Assembly (NCBI RefSeq): GCF_005405385.1
Contig: NZ_BJDY01000007.1
Location: 1-64,000, forward strand
Direction of reading: 5' to 3'
DNA from: Lactiplantibacillus mudanjiangensis
GTDB lineage: Bacteria; Bacillota; Bacilli; Lactobacillales; Lactobacillaceae
DNA: 64,000 bases
Shown here: positions 9,057 to 17,592 of the stretch, piece after piece
Numbering within the stretch: position 1 is the first letter of the stretch
Layout of the letters: every line of letters starts with the position of its first letter
Made by a program: the position numbers and the translations under genes
Notes under the pieces: generated by a model
What the model was told of the DNA's origin: nothing
The model's input: the letters and a program-made list of their open reading frames with translations, nothing else
Database searches by the model: none

Positions 9057-9296
9057 ATGTTAGCAGATGATTTAAAACGTGCTCGCCAGCAAAAAGAATT
9101 AACGTTGACTGCGGTTTCGCAACAAGTCGACGCGCGCTACCATGTTCGCATGGCGCCTTCAATGCTTTCGCGCTATGAACATGGCTATTCGATTTCAATC
9201 AATCATTTATTTGCATTAGCCGCGTTTTATCAACTCAGGCTCGATCCGCTCGTTCAAGAATTTGCCAAAACCGGTCAGCGTTATCTAACGAGGTAA
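9057..9296 (+). CDS. XRE family transcriptional regulator (small)
   Basis: A 79-residue HTH_3-type protein: LADDLKRARQQKELTLTAVS begins the first helices, and APSMLSRYEHGYSISINHLF supplies the recognition helix and following turn. The ATG at 9057 is the likely start because GAGGTGG (9044-9050) sits 6 bases away; an in-frame TTG further up lies before the RBS. It faces away from the 66-residue HTH gene across a 120-bp gap, so the two could regulate a shared promoter region. A terminator follows, then the first structured repeat. Confidence 0.83.
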   Translation: MLADDLKRARQQKELTLTAVSQQVDARYHVRMAPSMLSRYEHGYSISINHLFALAAFYQLRLDPLVQEFAKTGQRYLTR

Positions 9297-9299
9297 ACA

Positions 9300-9341
9300 A
9301 AAACGTCCCCTTAGCTGTGATCAGCTCAGGAGACGTTTTTA
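9300..9341 (+). terminator. terminator of the XRE gene
   Basis: Hairpin AAAAACGTC/GACGTTTTT, with an inner AGCTG/CAGCT stem, immediately after the XRE stop codon. Confidence 0.85.
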
Positions 9342-9390
9342 GTTTATTTGTATTTTTACATAGGATCTATATAACTCATGCTAAATTAAC

Positions 9391-9792
9391 CACCTACGTC
9401 AGCCAGTGATTCTGCCGGCTGTGGGGACCGGCTCCAGCCAAAGTGCGGGCTTCCACCTCGCTTTTGAGCCTAGCCAAATCCGCTAGTCTCAAAAGTCGTC
9501 CACATCGTAAAGTCCGGCAAAACCATCCGGACTAACGATGTCTTCACGGCCGGCGCCATCACTGGCTGACTCCGGCTATATCGCGGACACTAATCTAGTA
9601 ATCACTAATATAACCGAGAGTGAGTCCACATTGAGCCCAGCCGTGGGAAGCTCTTAGCGATTTATCGCTTAGAGCTTGGCGCTTTTGAAACACGGGTTTA
9701 GTGGTTCAAAACGACGGGCCAGACCGCCTTTTGGCTGGACCGGTCCGCCCACAGCGTTCCGGCTCAAGGTGGGCGAACGGCAAGGTGGCAAG
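9391..9792 (+). repeat. structured intergenic repeat, copy 1 (full length, modules A and B)
   Basis: About 400 bp between short inverted ends (CACCTACGTCAGCC ... GGCAAGGTGGC). Module A (9398-9570) has outer arms 9398-9423 and 9545-9570 (13 bp, a 3x3 internal loop, 10 bp with one G-U) that enclose three hairpins; the third is 9512-9541 (ACATCGT..AGTCCGG/CCGGACT..ACGATGT). Module B (9624-9774) has outer arms CCACATTGAGCC/GGCTCAAGGTGG and again three hairpins, one of them 9648-9677 (AAGCTCT..AGCGAT/ATCGCT..AGAGCTT). Read backwards, module B has the same order of hairpins and shared sequence (ACCGG-TCCAGCCAAA, CTTTTGA/TCAAAAG) as module A. It lies 3' of the XRE gene, after its terminator. No ORF is supported inside. 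Confidence 0.9.
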
Positions 9793-9850
9793 TCACTCTA
9801 CTTTTAAATGAATACTCGTCACATCAGCGACGCTTGTCCAAAAACAGCCT

Positions 9851-10606
9851 TTAATGTTTTAAAGTTAAAACAATGGCTTGACTGCCCATTTGGCGATACG
9901 CTGCCGCAAAGTTTTTCCACGATACGGCTTGTTGTCGTTTGCCATACGGATTATTAATATAAATCACTTTTTTAGCACGATTAAACCCGACGATCACGAC
10001 ACTATGCATGTCATAGGTTACTTTCACATTTCCTGTCGGAGTTGACCAGGTTTGCATCGTCGACACTGGCGCAAAACTAGCCGTTGTAATTGTCCATACC
10101 GGCCGCCCTTTTTCGAGCTGCTTGATCACATCACTAAATGAATGACCGGTTAAATCACGAACGTGTTTCGTTTCAGTTTTAGCCAACTTGTAAATGGGGC
10201 CGTGATAAACGCCCAATCCCGGTTGACTACCAGTAATGTCACCGACAAATCCGGTATTGGGATTGCCATGCTGACCATTGCTGTAAGTTAATGGCACGGT
10301 CGTTATCCGACTAGCTAATTCATTTTTAGTCACATTGATATGGGCGTAATTAAATAGCATCGTCAGTGAGGTGACTTCACAGCCGTTATATAACCGAGGA
10401 GCGGTCATTTGATTGACTAACGGGACGGCTAATTTCACCTGATTAATTGATTTAGCTTTGGGTTTGGTTGTCGTCGTATTCTTAGTTGTAAACGCCGCAT
10501 CAATCCAATCAGTTCCTTGAACTACGGCAACGCCACCAACCCCGATACATAAAACCACGCCCAGCACAAGCGGCCAACGCCGCCGTTGTTGCATATGTCT
10601 TGGCAT
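9851..10606 (-). CDS. C39-like cysteine peptidase family protein, membrane anchored or secreted
   Basis: A 251-residue protein with an N-terminal hydrophobic anchor (residues 11-31) and a Peptidase_C39_2-type domain. The likely nucleophile is C76 in YNGCEVTSLTMLF; the general-base His lies in DMHSVVIVGF and is followed by the Asn/Pro-containing strand INNPYG, as usual for this papain-like family. It is not fused to an ABC transporter, so it is not a bacteriocin-processing exporter. Members of this type act outside the cell on unknown peptides or wall material. The start ATG has AAGGTGGA at good distance. Single gene, convergent with the XRE gene across repeat copy 1. Confidence 0.8.
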   Translation of the reverse strand: MPRHMQQRRRWPLVLGVVLCIGVGGVAVVQGTDWIDAAFTTKNTTTTKPKAKSINQVKLAVPLVNQMTAPRLYNGCEVTSLTMLFNYAHINVTKNELASRITTVPLTYSNGQHGNPNTGFVGDITGSQPGLGVYHGPIYKLAKTETKHVRDLTGHSFSDVIKQLEKGRPVWTITTASFAPVSTMQTWSTPTGNVKVTYDMHSVVIVGFNRAKKVIYINNPYGKRQQAVSWKNFAAAYRQMGSQAIVLTLKH

Positions 10607-10742
10607 GTTACTTCCACCTTGTTTTTAATTGATTCCCCAAATAAATCATGTTATTTCCCCGCAGAGGTAATCATAACATTAAATAATTTGTAAAAACACT
10701 CAAAAGCAACTTAGTATAAACAATTTATCAGCCGAGTCCAAA

Positions 10743-11309
10743 CTATGCCACGAGTGACCATGGTGTGGTAACCGTTAAATAGTCCCACAGTTGTAGTGGC
10801 CGGCGTGCCGGCACCGCTGTTAACCATTCTGGTTGCATCGCCCGAGTATAAATCGCCATGTCCGCCGCGGTTTGACCTTGTAACATCGTAAAGTTAACCC
10901 CACTCGCACCTAGTAACTGCTCACTAGTTCGCAGCTGTGCCAATCGTTGACGCTGATGATGTTGTTGATACCATTTTACCGGCCGGTTAGTGAGCGACAA
11001 AATACTATCAGGACTCGCTACGACTAATCGCGCTTGATTGCTGACTGGTAACGCCGCCAGAACGGTTTCCGTTTGTGAAACTAATTGGCCTGCGTCAAAT
11101 TGAGTTAAAACTAGATCTTGATCAACCATTGCCGCAGTTAACCCACTAAGATCCGTGAGTTCACCAGAAATAACATTGATTTCTTTCGGCCAAGTAGTTG
11201 GTGTTTTCGTATAGACGGTTAAAGTGACTGCTAGCATTTGTTTAATTGTGGTTAGTAACGTTTCGATTTGGTTAGCCGTGAAATCACCGGCTAGTAAGAT
11301 GTTTTGCAT
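10743..11309 (-). CDS. conserved hypothetical protein, Rossmann-like NAD(P)-binding fold suspected
   Basis: A 188-residue protein whose N-terminus (NILLAGDFTANQIETLLTTI) and alternating strand/helix pattern (LTVYTKTP, QDLVLTQFD, ARLVVASPDSI) suggest a short-chain NAD(P)-binding or NAD(P)H-dependent fold. The glycine motif is degenerate (GDF rather than GxxGxxG), so cofactor binding is uncertain. The ATG at 11309 follows GAGGGGTG by a normal spacing; the GTG three codons upstream lies inside that RBS. It is a monocistronic gene divergent from the DUF1694 gene. No function is claimed. Confidence 0.6.
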   Translation of the reverse strand: MQNILLAGDFTANQIETLLTTIKQMLAVTLTVYTKTPTTWPKEINVISGELTDLSGLTAAMVDQDLVLTQFDAGQLVSQTETVLAALPVSNQARLVVASPDSILSLTNRPVKWYQQHHQRQRLAQLRTSEQLLGASGVNFTMLQGQTAADMAIYTRAMQPEWLTAVPARRPLQLWDYLTVTTPWSLVA

Positions 11310-11496
11310 TTCAAGCACCCCTCTATTATTTCAGTAAGTTTAGTCTAACAGGTTCGAGTTAGTCGAAGGCAAGTCCCTGAAACAACTTTTTTCCAATTTT
11401 TCTCATCGACCTTTAGAAAATCTTAATTTGATAAATACTCGGTCTTATTTACAATTAAAGATGATAACGATTACAACATAGAAAGGACCTGTGCTT

Positions 11497-11991
11497 ATGT
11501 CGACTGAAGATGAACTCGATAAACATTTACAATCTGCTATTTTCGGCACCCCAGTCTTACATCCTGATGAGCAACATCGTAACTTAGGCACCTTTCACGA
11601 ACGTTTGGACCTCGGCATTACCTTCACCCAGGCTTATCGGCATGACTATACCATGCCTTTACAAACTGAAATCACCGCCCACCCAGATTACCAACTTTTA
11701 ATACACGGATTACTGGATCCTGATATTTTGGAGCAATATGTTTGCTTAGCCACCAAAAACAACTTACGGTTCGCCATTCGTACTGATCTCAAATATCTCC
11801 ATGAACCAGACAGCTTAGCGATTGCCTTGGCCGCGCCGAGTGCGATTACACCGGCAACCATTGACATCGATCAACGCTTTCCAGAAGCGCTGACACCACC
11901 AACACCGACGATGCCTCGGCAATTGCTCATTCAACGCCTTCATCAACGATTAGAACATAATCGTCGTGACTTCCATCATCACTTAAACTAA
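11497..11991 (+). CDS. YueI family protein (DUF1694)
   Basis: A 164-residue cytoplasmic protein of the YueI type: it opens with DELDKHLQSAIFGTPVLHPD and continues LGTFHERLDLGITFTQA, the conserved start of DUF1694. The family is widespread in Firmicutes and its function is not known. The ATG at 11497 sits 9 bases after AAAGGA; the GTG at 11491 is only 3 bases away from it, so the ATG is preferred. A bidirectional terminator follows. Confidence 0.85.
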   Translation: MSTEDELDKHLQSAIFGTPVLHPDEQHRNLGTFHERLDLGITFTQAYRHDYTMPLQTEITAHPDYQLLIHGLLDPDILEQYVCLATKNNLRFAIRTDLKYLHEPDSLAIALAAPSAITPATIDIDQRFPEALTPPTPTMPRQLLIQRLHQRLEHNRRDFHHHLN

Positions 11992-11994
11992 AAT

Positions 11995-12030
11995 CCGCCC
12001 CCCGTCACGATGACGGCGAGCGGATTTTTT
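11995..12030. terminator. bidirectional terminator
   Basis: Hairpin AAATCCGC...GCGGATTT with inner CCGTC/GACGG, between the convergent DUF1694 and DUF554 genes. Confidence 0.88.
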
Positions 12031-12034
12031 CGGC

Positions 12035-12712
12035 TTAAAACAATTGTAAAATGGCAATCGCAATTGGTGGCACAATTAACGCTGGTAATAGATTCAACGT
12101 ATTAATCTGCTTAATTTTGAGTAACCCTAACCCGGAAGCCAAAATTAAAATACCACCGACAATCGTGATTTCGTTAATTAATACCGTACTCAATGCTGAC
12201 TTCAAAACTAGCGCTAACACATAGATCGACCCTTGCCAGACAAACAGCACCCCGGCCGCAATCGCAATGCCAAACCCAAATGTTGACGCTAAGACAATCG
12301 ATGTAATACCATCGAGCATCCCGTTAGTAAATAAAAAAGTATAGTCGTGCTTTAAGGCCGCTTCAATCGGCCCGAGAATTGATAATGATCCAATACAATA
12401 CAGTAAAATCGCCGTGGCTAAGCCTTCAGCTAAATTACCACCCGAAAAACGACCAACCAACTTATCAAATCGACCTTGTAAGTCTAGTGCTTGTCCGATA
12501 ATGCCACCGAGTGCCAAACTCACAATAAACAAAACCGGATATTTACTCTGCGGCATTCGTTGGACAACTGCGTTAATCCCAATCACGGTCGCTGCTAACC
12601 CAAGGGCCTGCATCAAAATATCATGGTACGCTGGCTTGATTCCTTTTTTAAAGACACTACCAACCGTACAACCTACCAAAATCATCGTGACATTAAAAAT
12701 CGTGCCAATCAT
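12035..12712 (-). CDS. DUF554 family integral membrane protein
   Basis: A 225-residue membrane protein with about seven hydrophobic segments, the start IGTIFNVTMILVGCTVGSVF, and the internal pattern AEGLATAILLYCIGSLSILGP that marks the DUF554 (YdfK/YqgA) family. Function is unknown; transport has been suggested for the family but is not shown. The ATG at 12712 fits GGGGTGA better than the GTG one codon upstream. It is transcribed alone, after the MerR gene at 13596 on the same strand. Confidence 0.88.
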   Translation of the reverse strand: MIGTIFNVTMILVGCTVGSVFKKGIKPAYHDILMQALGLAATVIGINAVVQRMPQSKYPVLFIVSLALGGIIGQALDLQGRFDKLVGRFSGGNLAEGLATAILLYCIGSLSILGPIEAALKHDYTFLFTNGMLDGITSIVLASTFGFGIAIAAGVLFVWQGSIYVLALVLKSALSTVLINEITIVGGILILASGLGLLKIKQINTLNLLPALIVPPIAIAILQLF

Positions 12713-12777
12713 CACTTCACCCCGTTTGCCTAAAATAACTGTTAAGTGCCATTATAAAGTCTCTAGTTACTTGAGAG

Positions 12778-13596
12778 TCAAGCTGATTTTCGAACTGGCA
12801 ATTGAATTAGTGTCACCGACTGACTCACATCATCGGTAATGCCATAATCAATTAACGCCGTTTCGATCGCAGCGCCATTGAGTTGCCAATCGTTTTGCAC
12901 CACGCTCGCCAATAACTGTTGATAAGCTGGTGCTGCATTTTGATGCGTACCGGCGAAAGCCAACTGCAAGTATGTGCCACCTGCCACCTGTTGATTGGTC
13001 AGCAATTGATCTCCTGGCTCGAACAGCAATAAAATACCATCATAATGATCAAATTGCGCGTTTTTCAGCGCTGTAGCACTCAAGGTTAACGCAATCTTCC
13101 CTAGAAACACTTGCTGACTTAACGCATAGCGTTCTCTTAACTTGGCAATGACCAATTCAATATCCGCTTGTGGCGTATAATTTTGACGCAAATACACACT
13201 TGGTCGCGGTGGCAAGGTCACCGTTTGAACGACGTTTAACGGCAAGTGCTCGGCTTGATCTAATTGTGCTAAGCGATTCGTTAGTCGTTGATCGATGGCT
13301 TGTAGCGTCGTCAATTGTTGCTGAACTTGCGCTTGTTGCGTTTTCAACAGTTGCTTTAACTTGGGGATTTCCCGTGCGGCAAAAAAGTCCGCAATCGCCG
13401 GTAAACCCACGCCCAGCGCGCGAAAATAGCGAATGGTACTCAATCGTTCAAATTGAGCCGTTGAGTAATAACGATAATGGCTATGGGGATCAACTTTAGC
13501 CGGTTTAAGTAACCCCAACTCATCGTAATATCGCAAGGTTGGGACTTTCATATCAAACAAGTCAGCCAGCTGCCCAATCGTAAAATATGGAGGCAT
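12778..13596 (-). CDS. MerR family regulator with C-terminal ligand domain
   Basis: A 272-residue activator. The N-terminal HTH (FTIGQLADLFDMKVPTLRYY, then DELGLLKP) and the second wing (HYRYYSTAQFERLSTIRYF) are textbook MerR. A coiled coil follows (about residues 80-115, QLLKTQQAQVQQQLTTLQAI). The C-terminal 150 residues resemble the GyrI-like/BmrR effector-binding type in length and in the VVQTVTLPPRPSVYLRQNY entry strand, so it may sense hydrophobic drugs. The ATG at 13596 has AAAGGA upstream at normal distance. Likely target genes are not adjacent on its other side; DUF554 follows 60 bp downstream. Confidence 0.87.
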   Translation of the reverse strand: MPPYFTIGQLADLFDMKVPTLRYYDELGLLKPAKVDPHSHYRYYSTAQFERLSTIRYFRALGVGLPAIADFFAAREIPKLKQLLKTQQAQVQQQLTTLQAIDQRLTNRLAQLDQAEHLPLNVVQTVTLPPRPSVYLRQNYTPQADIELVIAKLRERYALSQQVFLGKIALTLSATALKNAQFDHYDGILLLFEPGDQLLTNQQVAGGTYLQLAFAGTHQNAAPAYQQLLASVVQNDWQLNGAAIETALIDYGITDDVSQSVTLIQLPVRKSA

Positions 13597-13618
13597 TACG
13601 TTCAGTCCTTTCACTAAA

Positions 13619-13664
13619 AACGCGAGCCGCCGGTTAAGATTAACCGCACGTCTCGCGTTTGATA
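13619..13664 (-). terminator. terminator of the dicarboxylate symporter gene
   Basis: Minus-strand hairpin AACGCGAGACG...GGCTCGCGTT with inner GCGGTTAA/TTAACCGG, ending in a T-run. Confidence 0.85.
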
Positions 13665-13675
13665 CTAAGCGTCAC

Positions 13676-15001
13676 TTAACCTTCCTTAGTTCCTGCCACT
13701 GTAGTTTTACCAGCGCGGATTTCAGCAAGATAGCGATCACTCATTTCAGCATCAAATTCATGTTCAGATTTTCCGATAATGACCGCTGCCAATGAGTTAC
13801 CGGCCACATTGACGACTGTCCGTCCCATATCAACTAGTCGATCAATCCCAGCGATAAAGGCTAAGCCTTGTACCGGCACCCCAATTGACGAAATCGTGGC
13901 AAGTAAAACCACAAACGACGCGCCCGGAACCCCGGCAATCCCTTTGGAGGTAATCATCAACACAATTAACAATGTCACTTGTTGGCTTAGTGACAAGTGA
14001 ATCCCATAAGCTTGTGCCAAGAATAAGGCAGCTAATGATTGATAGATCGCTGAACCATCCAAATTAAACGTGTAGCCAGTCGGCACCACAAAGGACACAA
14101 TCCCTTGACTAACGCCGTATTTACCCATTTTATCAATAATCTTAGGTAAGGCGGCTTCAGAACTGGCTGTCGAGAACCCAAGTACCATTTCATCACGGAT
14201 GACCCGTAACAAATGCCAAATATTTAAGCCGAATAACCGCGCAACTAGGCCCATGACAACGACAATAAAAATCGCCATCGTCACATAGGCCAAGAAGATA
14301 AAGTAGCCAAGTGGTGCTAAAGCTTTAAGTCCCATTTGAGCCACGGTAACCCCGATTAACGCACAAACCCCAATCGGTGCAGTATGCATCACCCAGTTAG
14401 TAACTTTAAACATCGCTTCGGCGACGGCATTCATAAAGTCTAAAATGATTTTGCCTTGCTCGCCAATTGCGGCCGTCCCTAAACCAAAGAAGACGGCAAA
14501 AAAGATAACGGGAATCATATCCCCAGCCGATAACGACTTGAAGACGTTAGTTGGAATAATCCCCATAATCGTAGACCAAATACCACTGTGAGACACGGTC
14601 TTAGCTGTAGCGACATACTGGCTGATGTTACTACTGTGCAATTGGTGAATATTGATATAATCCCCAGGATGGAAGACGTTACCAACCAATAATCCCAGTC
14701 CAATCGCAATGGTCGTCATGATTTCGAAGTAAATGATGGTTTTACCACCAATTCGACCCAATTTCTTCAAATCGCCCATGTTGGCGATCCCCGTAATTAA
14801 ACAGGCCACGACAATTGGTAACACAATCATTTGAATCAAACTAATGAACATCGTCCCAATATTTTGCATCGCCGTAATTGCGGTATTATTTCCGTAAAAG
14901 ACGACTCCCAAAATAATCCCTAAGGCCAATCCAATTAGAATTTGCCAACCCAAACTTAATCGGAAATGGCGATAATTTTTAAGCTTAACTTCCTTTTTCA
15001 A
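13676..15001 (-). CDS. dicarboxylate/amino acid:cation symporter (DAACS family)
   Basis: A 441-residue membrane carrier that imports acidic amino acids or C4-dicarboxylates with H+ or Na+. It has the family layout: eight TM segments plus two re-entrant hairpins, with the serine-rich loop GFSTASSEAALPKI (HP1), the TM7 motif NLDGSAIYQ and the HP2 stretch SKGIAGVPGASFVVL. The start appears to be TTG at 15001 with GGGGAG 9 bases away; no ATG is near. It is monocistronic, followed by a strong terminator. Glutamate/aspartate versus malate/succinate cannot be decided. Confidence 0.93.
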   Translation of the reverse strand: MKKEVKLKNYRHFRLSLGWQILIGLALGIILGVVFYGNNTAITAMQNIGTMFISLIQMIVLPIVVACLITGIANMGDLKKLGRIGGKTIIYFEIMTTIAIGLGLLVGNVFHPGDYINIHQLHSSNISQYVATAKTVSHSGIWSTIMGIIPTNVFKSLSAGDMIPVIFFAVFFGLGTAAIGEQGKIILDFMNAVAEAMFKVTNWVMHTAPIGVCALIGVTVAQMGLKALAPLGYFIFLAYVTMAIFIVVVMGLVARLFGLNIWHLLRVIRDEMVLGFSTASSEAALPKIIDKMGKYGVSQGIVSFVVPTGYTFNLDGSAIYQSLAALFLAQAYGIHLSLSQQVTLLIVLMITSKGIAGVPGASFVVLLATISSIGVPVQGLAFIAGIDRLVDMGRTVVNVAGNSLAAVIIGKSEHEFDAEMSDRYLAEIRAGKTTVAGTKEG

Positions 15002-15119
15002 GCGCTCTCGCTCCCCATATATGGATGTTTTAACTAAAATTGCTAGATAATATTAACATTTTAGCATAAAATTCCAGTAAATGAGAAATAAATTAGAAAT
15101 CATGGTGAACGAAACCGTT

Positions 15120-15617
15120 TTATTTCGTCAATCGCCGATAAACCGCATCACTAACCCAGTCAGCTGTCCACATCCAAAGGACATGCCCAATCCCTTCTGA
15201 GACATGTTCTTCAATCGGTTGATCTTTAGCCCGAGGAATCGTTCCTAAGGCTGGTAAGATGGCATGATGATACAAGCCCCAGATGCCTAAACCAAAGGCA
15301 GCACTGCTACCAGCTTTGGCCTTGGGGTGTTTGCGCGCCCATAAGCTATAAGCAACAGCAAAGGTGGTCGAAAAGCCAAAATGCATCACATAACTGACCC
15401 CAGGAAGTTGTTGTCCAGAATACGTATAAGTCGCATGGGTTAAGCGCGCCGGTACGCCCATTTGTTGCAATAATTGTTGTGGCGGATTCGTTTGATCCCG
15501 TTCAGGTGTTCGTGGCGGCAAGATGTTCTCCCAACCGAGTTTAACGAGTCCAGAAATCACACCACCAGTCACGCCAGCAATCAACGCGGCCCGATGATTA
15601 ATCGTTTGTTTTGTCAT
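15120..15617 (-). CDS. YagU family protein (DUF1440)
   Basis: A 165-residue membrane protein with the YagU pattern: an N-terminal glycine-rich TM (ALIAGVTGGVISGLVKLGWE), then ENILPPRTPERDQTNPPQ, and histidines in AFGLGIWGLYHHAILPALG and HVLWMWTADW. The E. coli homologue is linked to acid resistance; that role is not established here. RBS AGGTAGGT-like before ATG. Single gene, divergent from the ABC transporter genes. Confidence 0.85.
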   Translation of the reverse strand: MTKQTINHRAALIAGVTGGVISGLVKLGWENILPPRTPERDQTNPPQQLLQQMGVPARLTHATYTYSGQQLPGVSYVMHFGFSTTFAVAYSLWARKHPKAKAGSSAAFGLGIWGLYHHAILPALGTIPRAKDQPIEEHVSEGIGHVLWMWTADWVSDAVYRRLTK

Positions 15618-15759
15618 AATATGACCTACCTTTCACTTCATTATGTTTATGATACCAGTCTGTCACGTACAATCGAAATATTTGAATCGTTAAGTTGTTA
15701 CTTTAAATGAGCAAACGACTTGCATGACTGGCAATCAATTGTTATGATTTGGTTATTCG

Positions 15760-15775
15760 TTTATCGATCGATAAA
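15760..15775. promoter_or_regulatory. perfect 16-bp palindrome before the ABC exporter operon
   Basis: TTTATCGATCGATAAA is self-complementary and ends 5 bases before the AAGGAG RBS (15781-15786). A dimeric repressor site in the 5' untranslated region is the simplest reading; no regulator gene is adjacent. Confidence 0.45.
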
Positions 15776-15794
15776 TAAAAAAGGAGATTTTGTG

Positions 15795-16862
15795 ATGTAT
15801 TTAGGACTAAAAGAAATGTGGCATGAAAAGTTGCGCTACACATTACTAAGTGGCGTTTTACTCTTGATTGCGTTAGTCGTCTTCATGCTAGCGGGCCTCG
15901 CCAACGGCTTATCCGCCGGGAATCGACAAGCCGTTGATGTTTGGCAAGCCCGTAGTGTTTACTTGAATAAAGATGCCAATCAGACCCTAACTGCCTCTCA
16001 ACTCAAGCTCACTGATCGCGATAAATTATCCAACCAGCCAGTGGCCCCGATTTCTGTGTTGTCAGGAACCTTACGGACTAATAAAAATGGCTTAAAAACA
16101 TCAATCAGTGCGTTAGCTACTAGTCGAAACAGCTTCCTCATGCCAAAAGTTGTGAGTGGGCATGCCATTAACGGCAAGCATCAACTTTTAATTTCAGCGG
16201 CACTCAAAGAAAAAGGCTTCCATATTGGTCAAAAAGTCCGGGTAGGAACCACCAACCGCACTGTCAAAATTGTCGGCACTTATGCGGCCAACACGTACAT
16301 GATTGCGCCAACCGCCTATACCGATACGAGTACGCTGAACTGGTTAAAATCATTACCGATAACAACGGGGAAACGGCAGTCAGTCAATGGTTTTGTCACC
16401 AAGCAAGCCACGTTTAAAAACAAGCACCATGGTGGGCTTGAAAAGCTCAGTATCGCCACGTTCATTAACAAGATTCCCGGTTACAGCGCCGAACAGCTGA
16501 CCCTAAACACGATGATTTACTTCCTGTTTGTCATCGCTTTAGCGATTATTGGGATCTTCATGTTCGTTTTAACCCTTCAAAAGAAACCACTTTTCGGGGT
16601 ATTGAAAGTACAAGGTATTGGCACTAACCATATCTTGGCTGCTTTGCTGACTCAAAGTATTGCCATGGCCCTGATCGGCATTATCTTGGGGTTGGGTATT
16701 ACCGTTGGCCTCGCGCAAATTATGCCAGCCGGGTTACCCTTTGCGATTAACTGGCCACAATTTGGCCTTTACGGTTTAGCCTTGTTGCTAGCATCGGTCA
16801 TTGGCGCATTGCTTTCATGGCGCACCGTCGCTAAAATTGACCCCGTTGTGGCACTCGGATAG
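15795..16862 (+). CDS. ABC transporter permease, FtsX-type (HrtB/DevC-like)
   Basis: A 355-residue permease: one N-terminal TM (residues about 18-40, TLLSGVLLLIALVVFMLAGL), a long extracytoplasmic domain (about 45-250) and three C-terminal TM segments of the FtsX fold (IYFLFVIALAIIGIFMFVLT onwards). This topology is shared by the haem exporter HrtB and DevC; haem as substrate is only a guess. The ATG at 15795 has AAGGAG 8 bases upstream. The ATP-binding subunit follows 12 bp downstream. Confidence 0.87.
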   Translation: MYLGLKEMWHEKLRYTLLSGVLLLIALVVFMLAGLANGLSAGNRQAVDVWQARSVYLNKDANQTLTASQLKLTDRDKLSNQPVAPISVLSGTLRTNKNGLKTSISALATSRNSFLMPKVVSGHAINGKHQLLISAALKEKGFHIGQKVRVGTTNRTVKIVGTYAANTYMIAPTAYTDTSTLNWLKSLPITTGKRQSVNGFVTKQATFKNKHHGGLEKLSIATFINKIPGYSAEQLTLNTMIYFLFVIALAIIGIFMFVLTLQKKPLFGVLKVQGIGTNHILAALLTQSIAMALIGIILGLGITVGLAQIMPAGLPFAINWPQFGLYGLALLLASVIGALLSWRTVAKIDPVVALG

Positions 16863-16874
16863 GAGGGATTCTTT

Positions 16875-17552
16875 ATGACAACACCAGTCTTAGCATTAAA
16901 ACAAATCACCAAACAATTCGGTCAAGGTCATACCGCCGTTCAAGCGTTAAAACAAGCTGACTTTGAAATCTATCCCGGCCAATTTGTCGCCATCATCGGC
17001 CCTAGTGGCTCCGGTAAAAGTACCTTTCTGACGATTGCCGCTGGCTTGCAAACGCCAACGAGCGGACAGGTCTTATTGAACGGGACCGAACTTGACAGTC
17101 AGTCTGAAAAAAGTCGCTTGGCATTTCGATTTAACGAAATCGGCTTTATTTTACAAAGCTCAAACTTGATTCCATTCTTAACGGTAACGGAACAACTTAA
17201 ACTTGTTGATAAATTGGCACATCGATCATTTCAAAAAGAACGCGCGACAACGCTATTGTCGCAACTCGCCTTAACGGAAGTCGCAACGTCATATCCCAAC
17301 GAACTCTCTGGTGGTGAACGACAACGTGTGGCGATTGTTCGGGCGTTGTATAATGATCCGAGCGTGATTCTAGCCGATGAACCCACCGCTAGTTTAGATA
17401 CGCCCCGCTCCATCGATGTCGTTAAACGTCTCGCAGACGAAGCCCACCAACATCAAAAGGCCATTGTTATGGTAACCCATGATCAACGGCTCATTGGTGA
17501 TTGTGATGTTGTTTATCAAATCGAAGACGGGATCATGACCCGTCAAAAATAG
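16875..17552 (+). CDS. ABC transporter ATP-binding protein (HrtA/LolD type)
   Basis: A 225-residue ATPase with Walker A GPSGSGKS (near residue 42), Q-loop LQSSNLIPFLTV, signature LSGGERQRVAIVRAL, Walker B VILADEPTASLDT and switch His in VMVTHDQRL. The MacB/LolD/HrtA subgroup is indicated by its length and its pairing with an FtsX permease just upstream. Together the two make an exporter that probably acts on a toxic or amphipathic compound at the membrane. A terminator follows. Confidence 0.93.
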   Translation: MTTPVLALKQITKQFGQGHTAVQALKQADFEIYPGQFVAIIGPSGSGKSTFLTIAAGLQTPTSGQVLLNGTELDSQSEKSRLAFRFNEIGFILQSSNLIPFLTVTEQLKLVDKLAHRSFQKERATTLLSQLALTEVATSYPNELSGGERQRVAIVRALYNDPSVILADEPTASLDTPRSIDVVKRLADEAHQHQKAIVMVTHDQRLIGDCDVVYQIEDGIMTRQK

Positions 17553-17556
17553 TATA

Positions 17557-17592
17557 AAAAAGCTAGCAGTCATTTTGATTGCTAGCTTTTTT
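17557..17592 (+). terminator. terminator of the ABC exporter operon
   Basis: Hairpin AAAAGCTAGCA/TGCTAGCTTTT with a T-run. Confidence 0.9.

Noticed and set aside
9391-9792. Insertion sequence or MITE with flanking target duplication
   Set aside because: The short inverted ends (CCACCT/AGGTGG) are suggestive, but no matching direct repeats flank all four copies, no transposase is present, and the elaborate internal folding is unusual for MITEs.
12414-12839. 141-codon plus-strand frame over the DUF554 and MerR genes
   Set aside because: Antisense to a clear DUF554 gene and spans an intergenic region; no RBS and no recognisable protein.
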